Below, piece after piece: positions 1 through 6,078 of a stretch of DNA of 8,579 bases. Every line of letters starts with the position of its first letter. The first letter of the stretch is position 1. Under the pieces are notes generated by a model, which saw only the letters and a program-made list of their open reading frames with translations, had not been told where the DNA came from and did not search any database. The position numbers and the translations under genes are program-made. This DNA comes from VBDM01 sp041496705 (GTDB lineage Bacteria; Pseudomonadota; Gammaproteobacteria; Burkholderiales; SG8-39): the NCBI GenBank assembly GCA_041496705.1, contig JBGQFD010000127.1, positions 1 through 8,579 on the forward strand, in the 5' to 3' direction.

Positions 1-408
1 CCCGGAGATGTCCTCGGTGCCGCCGCTGAACAGGTGCAGCACTTTCTTCCTCTTGGCTACCTCGGACACTGCGAGCGCGACGCCGGAAGACCAGGGTCCG
101 ATGACGAACTTCGCGCCGTCTCCGTCCACAGCTTCCTCGGTGCGACGCGTGGAGGTGCCGGCCTGTGTGGCGCCGTCGCGCGTGATGTACTTGATCGGCC
201 TGCCGAGGATCTGCATGCCGCGCTCTTCGAGCGCCATCTTCATGCCGCGGTCGTTGAGCGGGCCGACGTCGGCGAACGCGCCGGTCTGGTCCCACAGGCC
301 GAGGATCACGATCTCCTTGGACTGCGCGCGGACGATGGCCGGAAAGCCTAGACCGGCTGCGGCCCCGGCGCCAAACTTCAGAATGTCCCTGCGGCTGAGC
401 TTACTCAT
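1..408 (-). CDS. ABC transporter substrate-binding protein, LivK-like, Tat-exported (5' part, runs off window)
   Basis: Only the first 136 codons are in the window. The ATG at 408-406 follows an AGGGG Shine-Dalgarno (420-416) with 7 nt spacing. The N-terminus carries a twin-arginine motif, S-R-R-D-I-L-K (residues 5-11), a short Ala/Gly-rich hydrophobic stretch and a likely cleavage at V-R-A/Q (after residue 28), so export should go through Tat. The mature part begins with a beta strand reading IVILGLWDQTG, then a ...GMKMALEERG... helix and a FVIGPWSSGVALAVSEVAK segment. These match lobe 1 of type I periplasmic binding proteins of the branched-chain amino acid/amide (HAAT) family, where the G-x-x-S-S-G turn contacts ligand. 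The ligand cannot be predicted. In this family the permease and ATPase genes often lie downstream, here outside the window. The gene is transcribed divergently from the EamA transporter. The family call is firm; the substrate is unknown. Confidence 0.88.
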   Translation of the reverse strand, partial: MSKLSRRDILKFGAGAAAGLGFPAIVRAQSKEIVILGLWDQTGAFADVGPLNDRGMKMALEERGMQILGRPIKYITRDGATQAGTSTRRTEEAVDGDGAKFVIGPWSSGVALAVSEVAKRKKVLHLFSGGTEDISG

Positions 409-436
409 TTGGTTTCCCCTTGACGAAAGCGAAGAC

Positions 437-456
437 TGTGCGCACATTCCGAATGT
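437..456. promoter_or_regulatory. two overlapping palindromes, candidate operator
   Basis: A perfect 10-bp palindrome TGTGCGCACA (437-446) overlaps by three bases a 13-bp interrupted palindrome with arms ACATTC (444-449) and GAATGT (451-456) around a single C. Both lie in the 140-bp divergent spacer between the LivK-like gene and the EamA gene, next to the predicted minus-strand start site. Dyad symmetry of this size at such a place is typical of sites bound by dimeric repressors or activators (TetR, GntR or LysR types). No regulator gene is in the window to pair with it. The symmetry is seen directly; the operator role is inference. Confidence 0.35.
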
Positions 457-460
457 ACGG

Positions 461-490
461 ATTTTGCGCTTGGGATGGGAGGATTTGCAA
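461..490 (-). promoter_or_regulatory. possible sigma-70 promoter for the LivK-like gene
   Basis: Reading the minus strand, TTGCAA (490-485, 4/6 to the -35 consensus) is followed after 18 bp by CAAAAT (466-461, 4/6 to the -10 consensus). Transcription would begin near 454 and leave a leader of about 45 nt to the ATG at 408. Each box is only a partial match, so this is a suggestion from sequence alone. Its value is that the predicted start site falls inside the palindromes at 437-456. Confidence 0.3.
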
Positions 491-548
491 CAAGCCAAGA
501 GGTCGGCATTGACCGTAGAATGCCGGACCTGCACAGGGTCTCGCCTGC

Positions 549-1475
549 TTGAACAAGACTGAAACCGCTTCGCGCGGCTACGCCTTCCTGCTCCTCGCGC
601 TCGCGACGCTCTTCTGGGCTGGGAATTGGGTGCTCGGCCGCGCGCTGCGCGACGTGTTCGAGCCCGCCGCGCTGAATTTCTGGCGCTGGCTGATCGCGGT
701 GCTCGCGCTCGCGCCTTTCGCGCTGCCGCGCCTGCGCGGGCACCTCGCCGCGATCCGGCGCTCTGCCGGGCTGCTCTTCGCGCTCTCGTTCCTCGGCGTG
801 GCCTTGTTCCAGTGGCTGGTCTACGCGGGACTGAAGACCACCACCGCGGTGAACGCGGTGCTGCTCAATTCATCGATGCCCGCCTTCATGCTGCTGTGTT
901 CCTGGGCGATCGAGCGCGAACGCGGCACGCCCCGGCAAGTGGCCGGGATGCTGATCTCGCTCGCGGGGATCCTCGTCATCCTCGCGCGCGGCGATCCGGC
1001 GAGCCTCGCGCGCCTTTCGTTCCACTCGGGCGACGCGCTCATTCTCCTCGCCATGCCGGTGTGGGGCGTGTACTCGGTGCTGCTCAAGCGCCGCCCGCCC
1101 GAGCTGGACGGGGTCGCGTTGCTGTTCGTGATTTCGCTCGCCGGCGTGGTGCTGCTCCTGCCGGCCTTTGCGCTGGAGGCTTACTACGCGCCGCCGCGCT
1201 GGCCCGGCGCCGCGGGCGTCGCCGCGGCGCTCTATGTCGGCCTGGCGGCCTCGGTGGGAGCCTTCATCTGCTGGAACCGCGGCGTGGCGATCGTCGGCGC
1301 CAATGCGGCGGGCTTCACCGTGCACCTCCTGCCCGCCTTCGGCACGCTGCTCGCGATAAGCTTCCTTGGCGAATCCTTCCATCTCTTTCATGCAGCGGGC
1401 ATCGCCACCATTCTCATCGGCGTGCTCGTCGCCACCCGGGCGGCGCCGGCGCGAGCCGCCCATCCGGAACGTTGA
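549..1475 (+). CDS. EamA/DMT family inner-membrane transporter
   Basis: The 308-residue product has the length and architecture of drug/metabolite transporters: ten hydrophobic segments in two homologous EamA halves, roughly residues 10-145 and 160-297. The first half opens with the typical LFWAGNWVLGRAL segment. Each half ends in a paired helix region, AGMLISLAGILVILARG in the first and HAAGIATILIGVLVATR in the second. Members export or import amino acids, metabolites or drugs across the inner membrane; the substrate cannot be read from sequence. The start is an unusual TTG at 549. The frame has a TAG stop at 516-518 and no ATG or GTG between that and 549, and the expected N-terminus follows the TTG closely. 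No strong Shine-Dalgarno is visible; CAGGG at 534-538 is the nearest candidate. The tail after residue 297 is Ala/Arg-rich and cytoplasmic-like. The gene is divergent from the LivK-like gene. Confidence 0.92.
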   Translation: MNKTETASRGYAFLLLALATLFWAGNWVLGRALRDVFEPAALNFWRWLIAVLALAPFALPRLRGHLAAIRRSAGLLFALSFLGVALFQWLVYAGLKTTTAVNAVLLNSSMPAFMLLCSWAIERERGTPRQVAGMLISLAGILVILARGDPASLARLSFHSGDALILLAMPVWGVYSVLLKRRPPELDGVALLFVISLAGVVLLLPAFALEAYYAPPRWPGAAGVAAALYVGLAASVGAFICWNRGVAIVGANAAGFTVHLLPAFGTLLAISFLGESFHLFHAAGIATILIGVLVATRAAPARAAHPER

Positions 1476-1476
1476 C

Positions 1477-1560
1477 GTGCACCTCGTCTATCCGGACAAT
1501 CCCCCGTAAGGCGTCCGGCGCAAGCCTGGATGGCATGAGTTCCGCGCCCGCAACGTTTGA
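1477..1560 (+). other. possible remnant reading frame with internal stop
   Basis: One base after the EamA stop, a GTG opens a short frame reading V-H-L-V-Y-P-D-N-P-P and then TAA (1507-1509). The same frame continues after that stop as G-V-R-R-K-P-G-W-H-E-F-R-A-R-N-V and ends at TGA (1558-1560). The first ten residues resemble, from memory, the N-terminus of some ATP-grasp-domain proteins that begin M-x-h-h-Y-P-x-x-P. A gene starting at this coupled position and then eroded is one reading; chance is the other. A 6-bp inverted repeat, CCGGAC (1492-1497) and GTCCGG (1513-1518), also lies here with a 15-nt loop and no T run, so it is a poor terminator. The rest of the 114-bp gap between EamA and the next gene shows nothing else. 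Confidence 0.2.
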
Positions 1561-1589
1561 ACATTGTCGTCCACTTCGAAGGAATTCCC

Positions 1590-2195
1590 ATGATCCGCTC
1601 CCTCTCGGTGTTGCTCATCGCCGCCGTATCCGCCGTCGCCATCGCCCAGGCCCCCGCCAACCCGCCGGTGCGGATTCGCGGCACGGTGGAGAAGATCCAC
1701 GGCACCGCCCTGAGCGTCAAGGCCAACAGCGGTCAGATCGTCAACGTCAAGCTCGCCGACAACTACGCGGTCATGGGGATCGCCAGGGCGGGCCACGCCG
1801 ACCTCGCCAGCGGGAAATTCATCGGCACCGCCACGGTCGGTGAGCGCGACGGCGCGCTGGTCGCGCTCGAAGTGCATATCTTCCCGGAAGCGATGCGCGG
1901 CACCGCCGAAGGCCACTACGACTGGGACCTGCGGCCGGCGAGCAAGATGACCAACGCCAACGTGGCCAACGTGACGAGCATCGGCCAGGACCGCGTGCTC
2001 ACGGTGCAGTACAAGGGCGGCGAGAAGAAGATCCTGGTTCCGGAGAGCGCAACTATCGTGTCCTTCACGCCGACCGAGCGCGGCGCGCTCAAGACCGGTG
2101 CCTCGATATTCGCGGTCGCGCAGCGCCAGCCAGACGGCAGCCTCCGCGCCGCGCGCGTCTACGTCGGCCTGAACGGCCAGGTCCCGCCGATGTAG
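1590..2195 (+). CDS. exported conserved hypothetical protein with two beta-rich repeats
   Basis: The chosen ATG at 1590 has an AAGGAA Shine-Dalgarno (1579-1584) six bases upstream and begins a clean Sec signal peptide, MIRSLSVLLIAAVSAVAIAQ. A TTG 33 bases upstream (1557) is in frame but would put hydrophilic residues before the signal. The product is 201 residues. After cleavage near residue 19 it shows two similar halves: residues about 25-105 (RIRGTVEKIHG...LSVKANSGQIVNVKLAD...) and about 120-201 (ANVTSIGQDRVLTVQYKGG...ILVPESA...). Each half is a set of short beta strands followed by a K/G-x-x-h-x-x-x-A turn and a D-G-x-L/S-x-A-x-x-V strand, suggesting duplicated OB-like or DUF5666-like domains. 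The segment FPEAMRGTAEGHYDWDL between them looks strongly conserved from memory of similar proteobacterial proteins. No catalytic motif or cysteine is seen. A periplasmic location is likely; the function is unknown. Confidence 0.85.
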   Translation: MIRSLSVLLIAAVSAVAIAQAPANPPVRIRGTVEKIHGTALSVKANSGQIVNVKLADNYAVMGIARAGHADLASGKFIGTATVGERDGALVALEVHIFPEAMRGTAEGHYDWDLRPASKMTNANVANVTSIGQDRVLTVQYKGGEKKILVPESATIVSFTPTERGALKTGASIFAVAQRQPDGSLRAARVYVGLNGQVPPM

Positions 2196-2220
2196 CGGCA
2201 AGCGCTGCAACTCGCTCCGC
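2195..2220 (+). terminator. weak stem-loop after the exported protein gene
   Basis: Starting at the last base of the stop codon, GCGG (2195-2198) and AGCG (2201-2204) can pair with CGCT (2213-2216) and CCGC (2217-2220), with a two-base bulge and an 8-nt loop. The following sequence is G-rich and the only short T run (2232-2235) is not adjacent. It is therefore not a convincing intrinsic terminator, though it may mark a transcript end or slow polymerase. Confidence 0.2.
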
Positions 2221-2292
2221 GGGGTGGGAACTTTTGCCTGCGCCTTGCGCCCTATGGTACGGTTACGGAAGACGATGAACGGGAGCGTTGCG

Positions 2293-2727
2293 GTGTTCAA
2301 AGAGATTCTCGACGTATTGCAGGACGATCCTTTCGGCCAGCGGCGCTGGTTCCACGACGATTACTTCGACCTGTTCGTGCGGCAGGCGCGCGGCGAACTG
2401 GCGGCGTTCGAGCTTTGCTACGGCATCGACTCCAACGAGCGGGCCCTGGTGTGGACCCGGGGCCAGGGCTACTTCCACGACGGCGCGACGTCCAAGGAAT
2501 TCATCGGAGCACGGCTTGCCTCCGGCGACCCGCTCGAGGCCGATCCGATCATCGCGCGCTTCGAGCGCGCCGCGGCCGGGCTGCCCGAGGCGCTGCGGCT
2601 GGCGATGATGGCGCGCCTGGGCGAGTACGCCCTGCAAAACGCCGAAGGCTCCGCGCGGCGCACGCGCTTCCGCCGCGCCGCCTGGCAGCGCAGCGGCGGC
2701 GAAGCGAAGGAAGTTGGCCTAGAATAA
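2293..2727 (+). CDS. small hypothetical protein, cytoplasmic
   Basis: I do not recognise a named family. The preferred start is GTG at 2293, seven bases after a GGGAG Shine-Dalgarno (2281-2285), giving 144 residues that begin M-F-K-E-I-L-D-V-L. In-frame alternatives are ATG at 2275 and ATG at 2254, with weaker ribosome sites. There is no signal peptide or membrane segment. The N-terminal half is acidic and aromatic (DDPFGQRRWFHDDYFDLFV, then LCYGID and LVWTRGQGYFHDG), with the look of a compact alpha+beta domain. A helix follows around residues 85-120 (PIIARFERAAAGLPEALRLAMMARL), and the last 25 residues are very basic (RRTRFRRAAWQR). The repeated W/Y-F-H-D element (RWFHDD near the start, GYFHDG near the middle) is a visible signature. 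The basic tail could bind nucleic acid or acidic partners, but that is a guess. The gene ends 45 bp before the dehydrogenase pair and may be co-transcribed with it. Confidence 0.72.
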   Translation: MFKEILDVLQDDPFGQRRWFHDDYFDLFVRQARGELAAFELCYGIDSNERALVWTRGQGYFHDGATSKEFIGARLASGDPLEADPIIARFERAAAGLPEALRLAMMARLGEYALQNAEGSARRTRFRRAAWQRSGGEAKEVGLE

Positions 2728-2772
2728 GAGCAAGTCCGGAGCAGCAGTCCGCATCTTGTTGAGGAGAACTCC

Positions 2773-3333
2773 ATGCACGAGATGAAACGACGGGACTTCA
2801 TCCGCGGCGCAACGCTCGGCGCGCTCGCGTTCACGGTGGGCGGTGCTCAAGTTCTCCTCACCGCGCGCGAGGCGCGCGCCCAGGGCGTGCCTTTTCGGCT
2901 GTTGAAGGCGAGCGAGGCCGAGACCCTGGAAGCATTGGGCGAGACGCTCGTTCCCGGCGCCCGCGCGGCGGGCTTTTCGCATTTCATCGATCAGCAGCTT
3001 TCGGTCCCGCCCGAGGAGGCGCTGCTCGAAGCGCGCATCCTCAACGTCAAGCCCCCGTATGCGAACTTCTACCGGGCCGCGATCGCCGCGATCGACAGGG
3101 CGAGCCAGGCGCGCGAGGGGCGCCGCTTCGCGCAGCTCAATGCCATCGACCAGCGCGAGTTCGTCGACCTGATGCGCCAGAACAAGCTCGACGGCTGGCA
3201 AGGGCCGCCAGGGCCGTTCATCTACTTCGTGACGCGCAGCGACGCAGTCGACGTGGTCTACGGAACCGTGGAAGGCTACGAATCCCTCGGCATCCCCTAC
3301 ATGGCGCACATCCTCCCCGAGAAGAGGTGGTGA
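2773..3333 (+). CDS. gluconate 2-dehydrogenase subunit 3-like protein, Tat-exported small subunit
   Basis: The ATG at 2773 lies six bases after GAGGAG (2761-2766). The second ATG at 2782 is in frame but less well placed. The 186-residue product starts with a twin-arginine signal: K-R-R-D-F-I-R at residues 5-11, a hydrophobic stretch at 13-29 and probable cleavage after A-R-A at 36. The mature domain (about 40-186) fits the gluconate_2-dh3 small-subunit family: an opening L-x-A-x-E-A-x-T-L-E-A-L-G-E-T-L-V-P-G element, a central helical part, and a closing stretch with W-Q-G-P-P-G-P and V-V-Y-G-T-V-E-G-Y-E-S-L-G-I-P-Y. In characterised relatives this subunit carries the only export signal and takes the folded flavoprotein through Tat as a hitchhiker, then stabilises it. 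One base separates its stop from the GMC gene, so the two are one transcriptional unit and likely one complex. Confidence 0.9.
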   Translation: MHEMKRRDFIRGATLGALAFTVGGAQVLLTAREARAQGVPFRLLKASEAETLEALGETLVPGARAAGFSHFIDQQLSVPPEEALLEARILNVKPPYANFYRAAIAAIDRASQAREGRRFAQLNAIDQREFVDLMRQNKLDGWQGPPGPFIYFVTRSDAVDVVYGTVEGYESLGIPYMAHILPEKRW

Positions 3334-3334
3334 C

Positions 3335-4915
3335 ATGGCCAAACTCGAAAAAGTCGATGTCGTCGTCGTCGGTGCGGGCGCGTCGGGCTCGGTCTATGCC
3401 GCGGTGCTGGCGAAGGCCGGCAAGAAGGTCGTGGTCCTGGAGCAGGGGCCGGACTGGAAGCTCTCCGATCTCATCAGCTCGGATTTCTGGGGACGTCGCA
3501 TCAAGACCGCAGGCGCCCCGTTCCTGCTCGAAGGCAGGAATCCGGTCGGCTACGCCTATCAATCGGGCTGGGGCGTCGGCGGGGCCGCGCTGCACTATTT
3601 TGCGAATTTCCCGCGCCTGTTGCCGAACGACTTCAAGGTGAAAAGCGAATCGGGCCGCGGGCTCGACTGGCCGATCTCCTACCAGGACGTCGCGCCTTAC
3701 TTCGACAAGGTCGCGCGCGACGTCGGCGTCTCGGGCGACGCCAGGGCCGAGGAGATCTGGCGGCCGGCGGGTGCTCCCTACCCGATGCCGCCGATGAAGA
3801 CCTTCCGCAACGGCGACATCTGGCTGAAGGGCTTCGAATCCGTCGGCATCCGCATGGTGCCTGCGGCGGTCGGCATGAACTCGACCGAATACAAGGGGCG
3901 CCCCGCGTGCATCTACGACGGCTGGTGCCATGTCGGCTGCCCGACCGGCGCGCTCTCCAACCCGCTGGTCACCTACCTGGGCGACGCGAGAAAAGCCGGC
4001 GCCGAGGTGCGTCCGTGGAGCACGGTCACGCGCGTGCTCACCAACGCCAAGGGCACTCGCGTCACCGGCGTCGAGTACTACGACCAGAAGAAGGAGAAGC
4101 AATTCCAGGCGGCGAGCGTCGTGGTGCTCGCCGCATGGTCGGCGCAGAACCCGCGCATCCTGCTCAATTCGGCGAACGGCGCGCACCCGAGGGGCCTCGC
4201 CAACAGGAGCGGCCTGGTCGGCAAATACATGATGACGCATTTCGCCTCCGGCACCTGGGCGATCTTCGACGAAAACGTCGAGAACCACATGGGCACCACC
4301 GGCGCGCAATACATGTCGTACGACCGCTACGGCAAGACCAGCCACAAGGGCGCCTTCGGCAGCACCTTCATCGTCGCCGGCTCCGCGCTGAAGACGAGCG
4401 ATCTCGGCGGTTTCGCCAATGCGCGGCTCGACTTGTTCGGCGCCGACCTGCACGCGTTCATGAAGCGCGCCGCGCGCGGGCTGACCCGCATCAACGCTTT
4501 CGGGGAGGAAATGCCGAACGTCGAGAACCGCGTCGAGCTTGCGGGCGACAAGGACGAGTTCGGCATGCCGCTCGGCAGGATCATCCACAGCTACGACCAG
4601 GACGTCGCGGGCGTGTGGAACGCCAATTTCGAGGAAGGCCTCAAGATCGCAAAGGCTGCGGGCGCCAAGGAACTCTGGTCCGGTCGCGGGGCCATCCCGA
4701 CCATCCACCTGATGGGCGGGACCATCATGGGTGCGGGCGCGGGCAACTCGGTGGTCGACAGCTACGGCCAGGCCCACGAGATCGCCAATCTCTACCTCGC
4801 CGGGCCGGGGATATTCCCGACCTCAGGGGCTTCGAATCCGACCTACACGATCTTTGCTCTTTCGCTGCGCGGCGCAGAGCGGCTCGCGAGGAGATGGAAA
4901 GCGATTGTCGCCTGA
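3335..4915 (+). CDS. GMC family FAD-dependent oxidoreductase (dehydrogenase catalytic subunit)
   Basis: The product has 526 residues, normal for gluconate/sorbitol/glucose-dehydrogenase-type GMC enzymes. The FAD Rossmann motif G-A-G-A-S-G is at residues 13-18, and the acidic residue binding the ribose is in VVVLEQG near 33-38. The GMC C-terminal signature is clear: H458 in H-L-M-G-G, then SVVDSYG, NLYLAGPGIFPTSG and N501 in S-N-P-T-Y-T. H458 and N501 should be the catalytic pair that takes the proton during hydride transfer from an alcohol or sugar to FAD. Three cysteines, C192, C198 and C202 (C-x5-C-x3-C, in a segment with GWCHVGCPTGA), lie where some bacterial FAD-glucose dehydrogenases hold a 3Fe-4S cluster. 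It has no signal peptide of its own, which fits hitchhiker export with the preceding small subunit. The start is ATG at 3335 after AGAGG (3323-3327), one base past the upstream stop. No cytochrome c gene follows. The substrate is unknown. Confidence 0.95.
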   Translation: MAKLEKVDVVVVGAGASGSVYAAVLAKAGKKVVVLEQGPDWKLSDLISSDFWGRRIKTAGAPFLLEGRNPVGYAYQSGWGVGGAALHYFANFPRLLPNDFKVKSESGRGLDWPISYQDVAPYFDKVARDVGVSGDARAEEIWRPAGAPYPMPPMKTFRNGDIWLKGFESVGIRMVPAAVGMNSTEYKGRPACIYDGWCHVGCPTGALSNPLVTYLGDARKAGAEVRPWSTVTRVLTNAKGTRVTGVEYYDQKKEKQFQAASVVVLAAWSAQNPRILLNSANGAHPRGLANRSGLVGKYMMTHFASGTWAIFDENVENHMGTTGAQYMSYDRYGKTSHKGAFGSTFIVAGSALKTSDLGGFANARLDLFGADLHAFMKRAARGLTRINAFGEEMPNVENRVELAGDKDEFGMPLGRIIHSYDQDVAGVWNANFEEGLKIAKAAGAKELWSGRGAIPTIHLMGGTIMGAGAGNSVVDSYGQAHEIANLYLAGPGIFPTSGASNPTYTIFALSLRGAERLARRWKAIVA

Positions 4916-4947
4916 GTGTCTCTTTCGAACTCGCACTCTTGTGGGCT

Positions 4948-5910
4948 TCAATCGGCCCGGATCCCGACTTCCCGAATCAGCTTTCCCCACTTCGCCGTTT
5001 CCGCAACGACGAACTCCGCGAACTGCCCCGGTGTCGTCGGCGTAAATCGGGCTCCTTCGGTAAGGAGGCGCTGCTGCACGTCGGGCGCGTGCATGGTGGC
5101 GAGGATCCCGGCGTTGAGCTTGGCGGTGATCGCCGCGGGCAATCCGGCCGGGCCGAAGGTGCCCACCCAGTTGTTCACTTCGAATCCCGGCAGCGTTTCG
5201 GCGAGCGCCGGGATTTCGGGCGCGGCGGGCGAGCGGCGGGCGCCGAGCACGGCGATGCCTTTCAGCTTTCCCGCCTTGACGTGCGGCAGCACCGTGGGCA
5301 TGGTGGCAAACGACATCGAGGTCTGGCCGCCGAGCAAGTCGGTGATCGCCGGCACGTTGCCTTTGTAGGGCACATGGACGACGTCCACCCGCGTCATCGA
5401 CTTGAACAATTCGCAGGCGAGGTGGCTGGTCGTGCCCACGCCCGCCGAGGCGCAGGTGAGCTTGCCTCCTTGCGCGCGGGCGAGCGCGATCAGCTCCGCC
5501 GGGGTTCCCGCCGCGACCGATGGATGCAGCGCGAGCAGGCTCTCCGCCTCGATCACCAGTGCGATGGGAGTGAAGTCCTTCGCCGAGTCGTAGGGCATGT
5601 TGCGGTACAGGCTCGCGTTCACCGCCTGCGTGCCGATGCTGCCCATGAGAATCGTGTAGCCGTCGGGCGCGCTCTTCGCGACCAGCTCGGCGCCGATGTT
5701 GCCGCCCGCCCCGGCGCGGTTCTCCACCACCACCGGCTGGCCCCAGGCTTCGCCGATGCGGCCGCCGATGATGCGCGCGAACACGTCGGCGATGCCGCCG
5801 GCGGGGAAAGGCACGACGTAGCGGATCGGTTTCTGCGGATAGGGCTGCTGCGCGAAGGCCGCCGGGGATGCGAGCAGCGCGGCGCACAGGGCAATGAAAA
5901 ATCGCGGCAT
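4948..5910 (-). CDS. TTT family (Bug) periplasmic solute-binding receptor 1
   Basis: The 320-residue length and motifs are typical of tripartite tricarboxylate transporter receptors. There is a Sec signal peptide (residues 1-20, cleavage at A-F-A/Q) and then P-Q-K-P-I-R-Y-V-V-P-F-P-A-G-G-I-A-D-V-F-A-R, the first ligand loop with its conserved Asp. G-Q-P-V-V-V-E-N-R-A-G-A-G-G-N-I-G, A-x-K-S-A-P-D-G-Y-T, D-V-V-H-V-P-Y-K-G and F-G-P-A-G-L-P follow. Such receptors bind carboxylates such as tri- and dicarboxylates or aromatic acids; the ligand here is unknown. The ATG at 5910 is the only start after an in-frame TAG at 5925-5923, and no Shine-Dalgarno is visible, so initiation may be leaderless or weak. 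The gene is divergent from receptor 2 (168-bp spacer) and convergent with the GMC gene (32 bp between stops). No TctA/TctB membrane subunits are in view, as is usual for orphan Bug genes. Confidence 0.95.
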   Translation of the reverse strand: MPRFFIALCAALLASPAAFAQQPYPQKPIRYVVPFPAGGIADVFARIIGGRIGEAWGQPVVVENRAGAGGNIGAELVAKSAPDGYTILMGSIGTQAVNASLYRNMPYDSAKDFTPIALVIEAESLLALHPSVAAGTPAELIALARAQGGKLTCASAGVGTTSHLACELFKSMTRVDVVHVPYKGNVPAITDLLGGQTSMSFATMPTVLPHVKAGKLKGIAVLGARRSPAAPEIPALAETLPGFEVNNWVGTFGPAGLPAAITAKLNAGILATMHAPDVQQRLLTEGARFTPTTPGQFAEFVVAETAKWGKLIREVGIRAD

Positions 5911-6048
5911 GGCGCTGCCATGCTAACGCAATTGGCGCAAATGGGAACAGATTCGAGCCGGCCGCAATCAGGTGAGAGGCGAGTAGGCTTCCTCCCGGCA
6001 CGAAGAATCCCGCGCGTTCCCTGATACGATAAGGCGAGCCCGCGCTAA

Positions 6049-6064
6049 ACGCCGCGTTCGGCGT
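6049..6064 (+). other. small hairpin just upstream of the receptor 2 ribosome site
   Basis: ACGCCG (6049-6054) and CGGCGT (6059-6064) form a perfect 6-bp GC-rich stem with a CGTT tetraloop, ending two bases before the GAGGAGA Shine-Dalgarno (6067-6073). It could modulate initiation or simply insulate the ribosome site. The 168-bp spacer (5911-6078) otherwise shows a -10-like TACGAT (6025-6030) without a good -35. The pairing is seen; any role is a guess. Confidence 0.25.
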
Positions 6065-6078
6065 ACGAGGAGAAGAAA

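Noticed and set aside
626..1843. 405-codon open frame on the plus strand spanning two genes
   Set aside because: It is a shifted frame through the EamA gene and the exported protein, both of which have clear coding evidence. No conserved motif is present.
3218..4777. 519-codon open frame on the minus strand
   Set aside because: It is antisense to the GMC gene, whose FAD and catalytic motifs are unmistakable. The antisense product has no recognisable domain.
4916..4947. Shared bidirectional terminator between the convergent GMC and receptor 1 genes
   Set aside because: The 32-bp gap has no stem-loop or T/A tracts of terminator type.
3907..6024. 705-codon open frame on the plus strand
   Set aside because: It is an out-of-frame shadow of the GMC gene and antisense of receptor 1. 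The translation is Arg/Gly/Ala-rich low-complexity sequence with no motif, typical of GC-rich DNA.
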